A stretch of 64,000 nucleotides of DNA, taken from the NCBI RefSeq assembly GCF_900188185.1, contig NZ_FZPA01000004.1:172045-236044 (forward strand). Reading direction: 5' to 3'. This DNA is from Sphingopyxis indica (lineage in GTDB: Bacteria; Pseudomonadota; Alphaproteobacteria; Sphingomonadales; Sphingomonadaceae). Below the pieces are notes generated by a model. That model was not told where the DNA came from, made no database searches, and was given only the letters and a program-made list of their open reading frames with translations. Positions 46,223 to 54,749 of the stretch are shown here, one piece after another. Within the stretch, counting starts at the first letter, position 1; the number at the start of each line of letters is the position of its first letter. Both the position numbers and the translations under genes were made by a program.

Positions 46223-46993
46223 ATGAAAATCGCGACGTTCAATATCAACGGCATCAAGGCACGCCTGCCGCGCCTCGTCGAATGGCTCGAAGAGACGCAG
46301 CCCGACATCGTGTGCCTTCAGGAACTCAAGTCGAGCGACGAGACGATCCCGGCCAGGGAGATCGAGGCGGCGGGCTATGGCGCGCTCTATCACGGGCAAA
46401 AGGGGTTCAACGGCGTCGCGATCCTCGCGCGCGGGGCCGAGCCGGTCGAGATCCAGCGCGGCCTCGCCGGCGAGGAGGAGGATGAGCAGTCGCGCTATCT
46501 CGAAGCCGATATATTCGGCGTGCGCGTCGCGTCGATCTATCTGCCCAACGGCAATCCGCAGCCCGGCCCCAAATTCGATTACAAGCTGCGCTGGATGGCG
46601 CGGCTGCGCGCGCGCGCGCAGGCCTTGCTGGCCGCCGAAATCCCCGCCGTGCTCGCGGGCGACTATAATGTCATTCCGCACGACGACGACGTCTGGGACC
46701 CGCGCGCCATGGCCGCCGACGCGCTGATACAGCCCGAATCGCGCGACGCATATTTTCGCATCCTCGGCGACGGCTGGACCGACGCGCTGCGCAGCCGCCA
46801 CCCCGCCGGGCATGTCTGGACCTTCTGGGACTATCAGGCGGGCGGCTGGCAACGCGACCATGGTTTCCGCATCGACCATCTGCTGCTCAGCCCGGCGATG
46901 GCCGACCGGCTGATCGACGCGCGGGTCGACAAGGCCTATCGCGGCCGCGAAAAGGCGAGCGACCACGCGCCGACCTGGGCGCAGTTCCGATAG
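46223..46993 (+). CDS. xth: Exodeoxyribonuclease III
   Basis: A 256-residue AP endonuclease/3'-exonuclease of base excision repair. Motifs are MKIATFNINGIKARL, the metal-binding glutamate in CLQELKSSDE, LAGDYNVIPHDDDVWD and the terminal GFRIDHLLLS with KASDHAPTW. Both length and motif order match the ExoA/Xth family. Confidence 0.95.
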   Translation: MKIATFNINGIKARLPRLVEWLEETQPDIVCLQELKSSDETIPAREIEAAGYGALYHGQKGFNGVAILARGAEPVEIQRGLAGEEEDEQSRYLEADIFGVRVASIYLPNGNPQPGPKFDYKLRWMARLRARAQALLAAEIPAVLAGDYNVIPHDDDVWDPRAMAADALIQPESRDAYFRILGDGWTDALRSRHPAGHVWTFWDYQAGGWQRDHGFRIDHLLLSPAMADRLIDARVDKAYRGREKASDHAPTWAQFR

Positions 46994-47060
46994 TCGCGCC
47001 GCTCCTTGTCTTGAAGGACGTCCCGGTCTAATTGAGAACGACTCGCAACAGGAGTTTTTC

Positions 47061-47921
47061 ATGCCGGAAACAAGCGCCTATCAGGTCGCGGACTGGAACG
47101 GCCGGAACGGCGAGCAATGGGTCGCCAATCAGGCGCGGCTCGACCAAATGCTCGCCGTCTTCGGCGACGCCGCGATTGCGGCGGCGGCGCCGGCCGCCGG
47201 TGACCGGGTGCTGGACGTCGGCTGCGGCGCGGGCACGACCAGCATCGCGCTCGCCGCCCGCGTCGGGTCGCGGGGGCGCGTGCTGGGCGTCGACATTTCG
47301 GAGCCGCTGATCCGGCATGCGCGCAGCAGGGCGCCGGCCGGGACGCCGCTGACCTTCGAACTGGCCGACGCCGGCCGCACCGCGCTGCCGGCGCAGAGCT
47401 TCGACCTGCTCTTCTCGCGCTTCGGGACGATGTTCTTCGACGATCCGGCGGCGGCGTTCGCGCATATGCGCAGGGCGCTAAGACCCGGCGGACGGCTGGC
47501 GTTCGTGTGCTGGCGCGCGGCGGCGGAGAATGACTGGGTGCGGTTGCCGATGGGGGCGATCCGCGACCTCGTGCCTCCACCTCCGTCCCCCGATCCCGAG
47601 GCGCCCGGACCCTTTTCCTTCGGCGACCGCGATCGCGTCGCGCGCATCCTGACGGCCGCGGGCTTCGCCGATGTCGCGATCGCGCCGTTCGACCATGAGC
47701 TTCCGTTCGGCGAGGGCGCGACGCGCGCGGCGGCGATCGACGATGCGGTCGACATGGCCTTTCAGGTCGGCCCGCTGTCGCGCGCGCTGTCCGATCAGCC
47801 CGACGCCGTCCGCGCGCCCGCGGCGGAGGCGGTCCGGCGCGCCTTTGCGGCGCGGCCGGGTGAGCGGTCGGTGATGATCGACGGCGCCGCGTGGATCGTC
47901 ACCGCGCGCAATCCGTCCTGA
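47061..47921 (+). CDS. Class I SAM-dependent methyltransferase
   Basis: A 286-residue UbiE/Methyltransf_25-like enzyme. Motif I is VLDVGCGAGTTSIALAARVG (about residues 52-71), an acidic post-motif follows in GVDIS, and the motif IV region is SFDLLFSRFGTMFFDDP. The start is fixed by AGGAG eight bases upstream. The opening AYQVADWNGRNGEQWVANQARLD is typical of a family of unknown substrate. Confidence 0.91.
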   Translation: MPETSAYQVADWNGRNGEQWVANQARLDQMLAVFGDAAIAAAAPAAGDRVLDVGCGAGTTSIALAARVGSRGRVLGVDISEPLIRHARSRAPAGTPLTFELADAGRTALPAQSFDLLFSRFGTMFFDDPAAAFAHMRRALRPGGRLAFVCWRAAAENDWVRLPMGAIRDLVPPPPSPDPEAPGPFSFGDRDRVARILTAAGFADVAIAPFDHELPFGEGATRAAAIDDAVDMAFQVGPLSRALSDQPDAVRAPAAEAVRRAFAARPGERSVMIDGAAWIVTARNPS

Positions 47922-48010
47922 CCGGCGATTCGCATGATGACCCTTCGGCACATTCGACAAGGGCGGGCTTCGGGCTTGGCGATTCAGGGCTCGTCCTGCT
48001 GTCCTGTGCC

Positions 48011-49180
48011 TCAGGCCAGAACCTTGTCGTAGATGCGATAGACGCGATTCTCGGTCGCCTCGATCGCCCTGGCGACCGCGATCATCCCCTGATTGTCGTC
48101 GAGCACCCAGCCGATGTCGCCATATTCGGCGCCATAGGTGGCGACGCCGTCGCGGCGGATGAATTCGATCATCATGAAGGCGAGGGTGCTCGCCATGCGG
48201 CTGTTCTGCAGCTTCTTGACCACGCCCATCAGCGGCACGCGCAGGGTGCGGCTCTTCGGCTTCCTGAGCCACCAGAGCAGCCGCGCCCAGCCGAAGGGGA
48301 GCAGCGAGCCGTCCATGTCGATCAGCAGCTCGTTGATGTTCGGCAGCACGATCATGAAGGCGACGGGCTCGCCGTCGAGTTCGGCGACGCGGATCAGATC
48401 CTCGAACACCAGCGCTTTCAATTTCTTGCCGACAAAGGCGATCTCGCTGTCGGTCAGCGGGACGAAGCCCCAATTGTCCGACCAGGCGTCATTGAGGATG
48501 CCCATGATCAGCCGCGCCTCGGCATCGAACCGGCGCTTGTCGACGCGGCGGATGCGGATGCGCTCATTCTTTTCGCCCGCCGCGACGATGCGGTTGACGA
48601 TCGGCGGGAAGCCGTCGGCGATCGGCACCTTATAGTTGAGCAGCGTCTTGACGGGGCGATAGCCGGCGCCCTCGACCCATGGGCGATAGAGCGCGCTGTT
48701 GTGGCCGAGCATGATCGTCGGCGGCGTGTCGAACCCCTCGACGAGCAGGCCCGGCTCGTCCCAGATCGAGATCGACAGCGGGCCGAGCGAGCGCGTCATC
48801 CCCTGATCGCGCAGCCACGCCTCGGCGCGCGCGAGCAGCGCCTGCGCGATGCCTTCGTCCTCGGCCTCCAGCAGCCCCCAGTTTCCGGTCCCCGGCCCCA
48901 TCCCCTGCCCGGCGGGCTGGGCGAGCGCGAGTTCGTCGATATGCGCCGAAATGCGGCCGACGGTGCGCCCGTCGCGGCGCGCGAGGAACAACTGCGCCCG
49001 ACCATGTTCGAACCACGGATTCTTGCCGGGGGTGAGGAGGTCGAAGGCTTCGCTCCTGAGCGGCGGCACCCACGCCGGGTCGCCGCGGTTCAGCCGAAAG
49101 GCCAGCTCGACGAATTCGCGTTTGTCGGTCTTCGTCCTGACCGGAATGATGCTGACGGGGCCCTGGGCGTGTGCGGCCAT
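48011..49180 (-). CDS. GNAT-superfamily-like protein of unknown substrate
   Basis: A 389-residue protein with recurring GNAT-like strands: ELAFRLNRGDPAWVPPLR at the N-terminus, AQLFLARRDGRTVGRISAHID near residue 62, and VAELDGEPVAFMIVLPNI near 275. It resembles a widely distributed group annotated as hypothetical or N-acetyltransferase. The start at 49180 follows AGGAAACC. The upstream gap of about 390 bases to the divergent desaturase gene is filled by the MITE-like element. Confidence 0.78.
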   Translation of the reverse strand: MAAHAQGPVSIIPVRTKTDKREFVELAFRLNRGDPAWVPPLRSEAFDLLTPGKNPWFEHGRAQLFLARRDGRTVGRISAHIDELALAQPAGQGMGPGTGNWGLLEAEDEGIAQALLARAEAWLRDQGMTRSLGPLSISIWDEPGLLVEGFDTPPTIMLGHNSALYRPWVEGAGYRPVKTLLNYKVPIADGFPPIVNRIVAAGEKNERIRIRRVDKRRFDAEARLIMGILNDAWSDNWGFVPLTDSEIAFVGKKLKALVFEDLIRVAELDGEPVAFMIVLPNINELLIDMDGSLLPFGWARLLWWLRKPKSRTLRVPLMGVVKKLQNSRMASTLAFMMIEFIRRDGVATYGAEYGDIGWVLDDNQGMIAVARAIEATENRVYRIYDKVLA

Positions 49181-49226
49181 CTCTGGTTTCCTGGTTGAAA
49201 TCACTTATATTCGGTGGATGCGCATT

Positions 49227-49495
49227 AGAGCCTGATGACATGAAATTGAACCACCTTGATCGCGCAGTGAAGCCCGCCGGCGAGGAGCGGGGCGCCGCGC
49301 GGGCCGGGAGCCCGTGCAAGACCCGCGACGGTGTCCGGCGGGCTTCACTGCGCAACCCCGGAGGGGCGGGCCGCTTTTGGCCCATTGCTGCGTTGCTCGT
49401 CGGGCACGATGATCCGCATCGCACCTCTCCTCGCGCCTTGCACTGGGCCAAAATCGGCTCCGTCAAGGTGGTTCAATTTCATGTCATCAGGCTCT
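49227..49495. mobile_element. MITE-like element with 33-bp perfect terminal inverted repeats
   Basis: The terminal repeats (49227-49259 and 49463-49495) are exact inverses over 33 bases and start AGAGCCTGATGACATGAAAT. Inside, a 19-bp perfect inverted repeat (49262-49280 with 49335-49353, GCGCAGTGAAGCCCGCCGG) and a 10-bp one (TTTTGGCCCA 49375-49384 with TGGGCCAAAA 49444-49453) form two side-by-side hairpins. No transposase or convincing coding content is present, and no clear target duplication was found. It lies in a divergent intergenic region. Confidence 0.75.
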
Positions 49496-49568
49496 GAGGC
49501 ATAGATGCGGCGCTGGCGACCCGCATTCGGCCATTTTGCTGCCACGAAATCATGGTGAAACGCCCGAT

Positions 49569-50675
49569 ATGACGACGATGACTCCCCCCGCCGATCGCGC
49601 CGCGCCGCGCGCTGCGGCACCGACGGTCAAGACGCCGAAGTCGGCGATCGCCGACGATATGGCGATGATCCGCGCCGCGTCGGAGCTGACGCGCGACCTC
49701 GTGACGCCCGGCGCGCGCATCTATTGGACCGATTTCCTCGCTTCGGCTTTCGTCGGCTATGCCGGCGTCGCCGCGGCGATCCTCGCGCCGTCGACCGGCT
49801 GGATGCTCGTCGCCGCGCTGGTAGCGGTGCTCGCCCTCTATCGCGCGGGCAGCTTCATCCACGAAATCACGCATATCCGCAAAAATGCGCTGCCGGGCTT
49901 TCGCCTCGTGTGGAACATGCTGATCGGCGTGCCGCTGCTGATCCCGTCCTTCATGTATGAAGGCATCCACAGCCTGCACCACAACCGCACCAAATATGGC
50001 ACGGTCGAGGACCCCGAATATCTGCCGCTCGCGCTGATGAAGCCGTGGACGGTGCCGCTGTTCGTCGTCGCGGCGGCGTTCGCGCCGCTCGCGCTCGTCT
50101 TTCGCTATGCGGTGCTCACTCCGCTCTCTTTCCTGATCCCGCCGCTGCGCCGGCTGGTGCGCGAGCGCTATTCGGGGCTCATCATCAACCCGCTGTTCCG
50201 CCGCAAGCCGCCCGAGGGTGAATTCCGCCGCCAGTGGGCATGGCAGGAAGGCGGCGCCTGGGCGTGGTCGACCTTGCTGATCGCCGCCGGCGTCTTCGGC
50301 TGGGTGCCGCTGCGCGCGCTCGTCATCTTCGGCGCGATCGCCTCCGCGACGGTGGTGCTCAACCAGATCCGCACCCTCGTCGCGCATCTGTGGGAAAATG
50401 ACGGCGAAGTGCTGACCGTGACCGCGCAGTTCCTCGACAGCGTCAACGTCCCGCCGCCGGGGCTGCTGCCCGAATTATGGGCGCCGGTGGGCCTGCGCTA
50501 TCACGCGCTCCACCATTTGCTGCCCGGCGTGCCCTACCATGCGCTTCCCGAGGCGCACCGCCGCCTCAAGGCCGCGCTGCCCGCCGATTCGCAATATCAC
50601 CGGGCGAATTATCGCAGCCTGCCGAAACTGGTCGCCAACCTCGTCGCCGGCTCGGCCCGCGGCACCGCCGCCTGA
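49569..50675 (+). CDS. Membrane fatty acid desaturase
   Basis: A 368-residue integral-membrane di-iron oxygenase-type protein. The three histidine boxes are HEITH (about residue 97), HSLHHN (about 134) and HALHH (about 302), separated by pairs of hydrophobic helices. It introduces double bonds into acyl chains, or is a related hydroxylase; the exact chemistry cannot be read. The ATG at 49569 was taken; it has no strong ribosome-binding site, and a TTG at 49536 is an alternative. The MITE-like element ends 74 bases upstream. Confidence 0.9.
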   Translation: MTTMTPPADRAAPRAAAPTVKTPKSAIADDMAMIRAASELTRDLVTPGARIYWTDFLASAFVGYAGVAAAILAPSTGWMLVAALVAVLALYRAGSFIHEITHIRKNALPGFRLVWNMLIGVPLLIPSFMYEGIHSLHHNRTKYGTVEDPEYLPLALMKPWTVPLFVVAAAFAPLALVFRYAVLTPLSFLIPPLRRLVRERYSGLIINPLFRRKPPEGEFRRQWAWQEGGAWAWSTLLIAAGVFGWVPLRALVIFGAIASATVVLNQIRTLVAHLWENDGEVLTVTAQFLDSVNVPPPGLLPELWAPVGLRYHALHHLLPGVPYHALPEAHRRLKAALPADSQYHRANYRSLPKLVANLVAGSARGTAA

Positions 50676-50722
50676 CCCGCCGCCCGGCCGGGCCGAAGGC
50701 CGGCTTTGGGGCGGGAACAAGA

Positions 50723-50863
50723 CGATCCTCCCCGCTTGCGGGGAGGTGGCAGCGCGAAGCGCTGACGGAGGGGGGGTGGCGTCCTTCGGCGGCGCGTCAG
50801 GCCGACAGCCCCCTCCACCACCGCCTTCGGCGGCGGTCCCCCTCCCCGCACGCGGGGAGGATG
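50723..50863. repeat. Composite inverted repeat between convergent genes (family C)
   Basis: The outer pair is two self-complementary hairpins, CCTCCCCGCTTGCGGGGAGG (50728-50747) and CCTCCCCGCACGCGGGGAGG near 50841-50860. Between them are GCAGCGCGAAGCGCTG, GGAGGGGGGTGG paired with CCCCCTCCACC, and GCCTTCGGCGGC. The linker style (GGCAGCG, GGGGTGG, CCACC) echoes family A. It lies between the stops of the desaturase and acyl-CoA synthetase genes. Confidence 0.82.
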
Positions 50864-50935
50864 GAAAGGTCCGCAATCGATCGCTCTCGGCCATCGGTTC
50901 ATCCGCGAGACCTCATCTCACCGCCGCCCTTCAAT

Positions 50936-52468
50936 CTACCCCGCGTGCGCGTCCCGCAGTTCGCGTTTCAGCACCTTGCCGATCGGGCTGCGCGGCAGTT
51001 CGTCGACGACGCGGATCGCGCTCAGCCGCTGCGTCTTGCCGACCTTGGCGTTGCAGTCGGCGCGCACGGCCTCGGGGTCGGCGCCCGCTTTCAGCACCAC
51101 GAAGGCCACGGGGGTCTCGCCCCATTCCTCGCTCGGCATCCCGACCACCGCCGCCTCGACGACGCGCTCGTCGGCGATCAATATCGCCTCGAGGTCGCTC
51201 GGGAAGATGTTGAAGCCGCCCGAAATGATCATGTCCTTCGCGCGGTCCATCAAGGTCAGGAATCCGTCCTCGTCGATGCGGCCGATGTCGCCGTGGCGAT
51301 AGAAAAGATTTCCTTCGGCGTCGTACCAGTGCATCGCTCTGGTCGCCTCGGGCCGGTTGTTATAGCCGGTCATCATCGCGGGCGATCGGCCGACGACCTC
51401 GCCGACCTCGCCCTGCGGCAGTTCGTTGCCCGCCTCGTCGATCACCTTCGCGACATGGCCCGGCGCCGGCTTGCCGACGGTGTGCAGCTTGTCGGGGAAT
51501 TGATGCGCCTCCAGGATGAAGGCCGCGCCGCCCTCGGTCATGCCATATATTTCGACGAGCCCGCCCGGCCAGCGCTTCAGCACATCGGCTTTCAGCGCCG
51601 CGGGGAAGGGCGCCGAGGTGCAATATTTCATCACGAAGCTCGACAGGTCGAAGCGATCGAAATCCTCGAGCGCCATGATGCGGCGATATTGCACCGGCAC
51701 CAGCATCGTATTCGTCGCGCGCTCGCGCTCGGCCAGCTCGAGGAAACCGCGCGCGTCGAATTTCTTCATCAAGACGACCTGCCCGCCCGACCCGACCGTC
51801 GGCAGAAAGCTCGCCATCGTCGTGTTCGAATAGAGCGGGGTCGACAGGATCGTCACGGCAGCGGGGCCATAGGCGGGCACGCCGCGCTGGATATGCTGCC
51901 AGCGCATCGCGTGGCTGTGGACGATCCCTTTGGGCGTGCCCGTCGTTCCCGACGAATAGATGATGTTGAACCCGTCTTCGGGCAGGATCGCGACCGGCTC
52001 GGGCGCTGTTCCTTCGGGCGCCATCCAGTCTTCCAGCGCCACGCCGACGGTGCTGCCGTCCATCGCGATGCGCTCGCTCGCCGCGACGCTCTGGCCTTCG
52101 AGGCTCGCCGCTGCGGCGCTGTCGAGGAACAGGTGGCGCGCGCCGGTGTCGGCGATCATCGCCGCCATCTGCTCGCCCGTCGCGCTATTGGTGATCAGCC
52201 CGGCGACGCCGCCGGCGCGCAGCGTGCCCAAAATCGCCGCCATCTGCTCGACGCTGTTCAGCCCCGCAATCGCTGTGCGGTCGCCTTTCGCGAGTCCCTC
52301 GGCCTGCAACCGCGCGGCGATTCGGTCGACCATCGCGTCCAGTTCGGCCCAGGTCAGCCGCCGGACCGGATCGGCCGCCGCTACGGCATCGGGGCGTTCG
52401 CCGGCGTGGGCACGCACGAGGTCGGAGAGGGTGGCGAAATCGCCGGCGAGCAGGTCGGAACTGGTCAT
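50936..52468 (-). CDS. AMP-forming acyl-CoA synthetase (class I adenylate-forming enzyme) 1
   Basis: A 510-residue ligase that activates a carboxylic acid as acyl-AMP and then acyl-CoA. Motifs are the P-loop IIYSSGTTGTPKGIVHSH (about 165-182), the A5 motif EIYGMTEGG, the A7 motif YRHGDIGRIDEDGFL, the hinge DRAKDMIISGG and the catalytic lysine in PRSPIGKVLKREL. It is divergent from a second family member at 52591; the short gap must hold both promoters. Confidence 0.94.
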   Translation of the reverse strand: MTSSDLLAGDFATLSDLVRAHAGERPDAVAAADPVRRLTWAELDAMVDRIAARLQAEGLAKGDRTAIAGLNSVEQMAAILGTLRAGGVAGLITNSATGEQMAAMIADTGARHLFLDSAAAASLEGQSVAASERIAMDGSTVGVALEDWMAPEGTAPEPVAILPEDGFNIIYSSGTTGTPKGIVHSHAMRWQHIQRGVPAYGPAAVTILSTPLYSNTTMASFLPTVGSGGQVVLMKKFDARGFLELAERERATNTMLVPVQYRRIMALEDFDRFDLSSFVMKYCTSAPFPAALKADVLKRWPGGLVEIYGMTEGGAAFILEAHQFPDKLHTVGKPAPGHVAKVIDEAGNELPQGEVGEVVGRSPAMMTGYNNRPEATRAMHWYDAEGNLFYRHGDIGRIDEDGFLTLMDRAKDMIISGGFNIFPSDLEAILIADERVVEAAVVGMPSEEWGETPVAFVVLKAGADPEAVRADCNAKVGKTQRLSAIRVVDELPRSPIGKVLKRELRDAHAG

Positions 52469-52528
52469 GGGCCTTTGGTTAGCACAGCCGGCTCGGCGTG
52501 CAACGCCGCGCCCGGCACGGGAAGCTCG

Positions 52529-52547
52529 CTTGACCGAAAGTTTCAAG
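52529..52547. promoter_or_regulatory. Possible operator palindrome in a divergent promoter region
   Basis: CTTGA-N9-TCAAG (52529-52533 and 52543-52547) sits between the divergent acyl-CoA synthetase genes. A TTGACC -35-like box overlaps its left arm and points to the plus-strand gene. A regulator acting here could switch both sides together. Evidence is limited to symmetry and position. Confidence 0.35.
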
Positions 52548-52590
52548 TCGCTACTGATTTGCGGCATAAACAAACCACAAAGCCGCGGAG

Positions 52591-54132
52591 ATGATTGCCA
52601 TGCACCCCTCAGTCCACGCCGATGCCCATCCCGACAAGCCGGCGGTGATCGTCGCCGAAACCGGCGAAACGATCAGCTATGCCGAAATGGACGCCGCCTC
52701 GAACCGCGCGGCGCAGCTCTTTCGCGCGCATGGGCTGGGGCACGACGATGTCGTCGCTTTCATGCTGGAAAACACGCCGCATTATTATGGCCTGACGTGG
52801 GGCGCGCAGCGCGCGGGGCTGCGCTATGTCTGCATCTCGTCGCGGCTGACGCAGGACGAAACCGACTATATCCTGGACAATTCGGGGGCAAAGATGCTCA
52901 TCGTCTCGGCCAGCCTCGCGCCCGCCGCCGAACGGCTCGAAACGCGGATCGAGCGCTTTGCGATGGGCGGCGCGATCGCCGACTGGCCGCGAATCGAAGA
53001 TGAACTGGCGAAGATGCCCGCCGCGCGGATCGCCGACGAGCGCGCCGGGGTCGACATGCTCTATTCGTCCGGCACCACCGGGCGGCCCAAGGGGGTGCGC
53101 GTGCCGCTGCCCGAAGAGCGGGCGATCGACGCGCCGAACAGCCTCGTCATGCTCGCCGCGGCGGCTTTCGGCATCGGTCCGGACAGCGTCTATCTGTCGC
53201 CCGCGCCGCTCTATCACGCCGCGCCGCTGCGCTGGTCGATGACGATCCACCGCCTCGGCGGAACCGTCGTGCTGATGAAGAAATTCGATCCCGAGGGCGC
53301 GCTCGCGGCCATCGAAAAATATCGCTGCAACGCCGCGCAATTCGTGCCGACCCATTTCGTGCGGATGCTCAAGCTTCCCGAGGAGGTGCGCGCGCGCTAC
53401 GACGTCTCCTCGATGAAGAGCGCGATCCACGCCGCCGCGCCCTGCCCGATCCCGGTCAAGCAGGCGATGATCGACTGGTGGGGGCCGGTCCTGCTCGAAT
53501 ATTATGCGGGTTCCGAGGGCAATGGCATGACCTTCGCGACGAGCGCCGACTGGCTCGCGCACAAGGGCAGTGTCGGCCGCGCGATCCACGGCACCGTCCA
53601 CATCATGGGCCCCGACAATGAAACCGAACTCGCCGCGGGCGAAGAGGGCGGGGTCTTCTTCGAAAGCGAAAATGTCTTTGAATATCATGACGATCCGGAA
53701 AAAACCGCGTCGAGCCGCAACTCGAAGGGCTGGTCCACTTTGGGCGATGTGGGCAAAGTTGACGAAGATGGCTTCCTCTACCTCACCGACCGCAAGAGCT
53801 TCATGATCATCTCGGGCGGCGTGAACATCTATCCGCAGGAGATCGAAAACCACCTCGTCACCCACCCCAGAATCGCCGACGTCGCGGTCGTCGGCGGCCC
53901 GCACGAGGAAATGGGCGAGGAAGTGATCGCGGTGATCCAGCCCGCCGACATGGCCGACGCCACCGACGCCTTCCGCGACGAGATCATCGCTTTCGCGCGC
54001 GAAAAACTGTCGGGCGTGAAAGTGCCGCGCCGCATCGACTTCATGGACGCGCTGCCGCGCCACGATACGGGCAAGCTCTACAAACGCCTCTTGCGCGATC
54101 AATATTGGGAGAAGGCGAAGGAAAAGGCGTGA
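52591..54132 (+). CDS. AMP-forming acyl-CoA synthetase 2
   Basis: A 513-residue adenylate-forming enzyme. It carries the P-loop MLYSSGTTGRPKGVRVPL (about 155-172), LLEYYAGSEGNGMTF, STLGDVGKVDEDGFLYLTD, and the closing PRHDTGKLYKRLLRDQYW with the catalytic lysine. It begins the plus-strand chain synthetase, DsbA-like isomerase, enoyl-CoA hydratase, coupled by one- and four-base overlaps. Together these point to activation and degradation of a specific acid. An ATG at 52600 is an alternative start. Confidence 0.94.
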   Translation: MIAMHPSVHADAHPDKPAVIVAETGETISYAEMDAASNRAAQLFRAHGLGHDDVVAFMLENTPHYYGLTWGAQRAGLRYVCISSRLTQDETDYILDNSGAKMLIVSASLAPAAERLETRIERFAMGGAIADWPRIEDELAKMPAARIADERAGVDMLYSSGTTGRPKGVRVPLPEERAIDAPNSLVMLAAAAFGIGPDSVYLSPAPLYHAAPLRWSMTIHRLGGTVVLMKKFDPEGALAAIEKYRCNAAQFVPTHFVRMLKLPEEVRARYDVSSMKSAIHAAAPCPIPVKQAMIDWWGPVLLEYYAGSEGNGMTFATSADWLAHKGSVGRAIHGTVHIMGPDNETELAAGEEGGVFFESENVFEYHDDPEKTASSRNSKGWSTLGDVGKVDEDGFLYLTDRKSFMIISGGVNIYPQEIENHLVTHPRIADVAVVGGPHEEMGEEVIAVIQPADMADATDAFRDEIIAFAREKLSGVKVPRRIDFMDALPRHDTGKLYKRLLRDQYWEKAKEKA

Positions 54133-54749
54133 TGGAAACCCGCGTCGAATTCTTCTTCGATCTCTCTTCGCCCTGGACCTGCCTTGCTTTTCACAACCTG
54201 CCCGCCGTGCTCGATCGCACCGGTGCGGGGGCGATCTATCGCCCAATTCTCGTTGGCGGGGTGTTCAACGCGGTCAATCCCGCCGTCTATGCCGCGCGCG
54301 AGCAGGCCGACAATCGCAAGCTCGACCATAGCTGGAAGATACTGAAGGACTGGGCACGGCTCGCGAGCGTGCCGATGAACTTCCCGTCGCAGTGGCATCC
54401 GGCGAAGAGCATCGCCGCGATGCGTTTCTGCACGGCGCTCGAAGACGACCAGCCCGCCCTCGTCCGCTTTGCCCGCGCGGCCTTTGCGAGCTATTTCGAC
54501 CGCCAGGAAAATCTCGACGACCCGGCGGTGCTGATCGCGGTCGCCGACGCCGAAGGCCTCGACGGCGGCGCGATCGCCGAGGCGGCGGTGAGCGATGCTG
54601 TCAAGGCGCGGCTGCGCGCCAACACCGATGAAGTCATCGCGCGCGGCGGCTATGGCTCGCCGACGATCTTCGTCGATCGCGACGACATGTATTTCGGCAA
54701 CGACCAGCTCCCGCTCGTCGAAGCCGCGCTCAAAAGGACACCCCGATGA
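54132..54749 (+). CDS. DsbA-family 2-hydroxychromene-2-carboxylate isomerase-like protein
   Basis: A 205-residue kappa-class GST/DsbA-fold protein. It starts ETRVEFFFDLSSPWTCLAF, where the SSPW motif with serine replaces the CxxC of DsbA, as in HCCA isomerase. GGYGSPTIFVDRDDMYFGNDQL near the C-terminus is the family signature. Prototype enzymes use glutathione to isomerise naphthalene-pathway intermediates; the role in this acyl-CoA cluster is unknown. The start codon shares one base with the upstream stop. Confidence 0.9.
   Translation: METRVEFFFDLSSPWTCLAFHNLPAVLDRTGAGAIYRPILVGGVFNAVNPAVYAAREQADNRKLDHSWKILKDWARLASVPMNFPSQWHPAKSIAAMRFCTALEDDQPALVRFARAAFASYFDRQENLDDPAVLIAVADAEGLDGGAIAEAAVSDAVKARLRANTDEVIARGGYGSPTIFVDRDDMYFGNDQLPLVEAALKRTPR

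Noticed and set aside
44882..47062. A 726-codon minus-strand frame spanning the M23, erpA and xth genes
   Set aside because: It crosses three well-supported genes and a terminator on the other strand, so it cannot be a gene.
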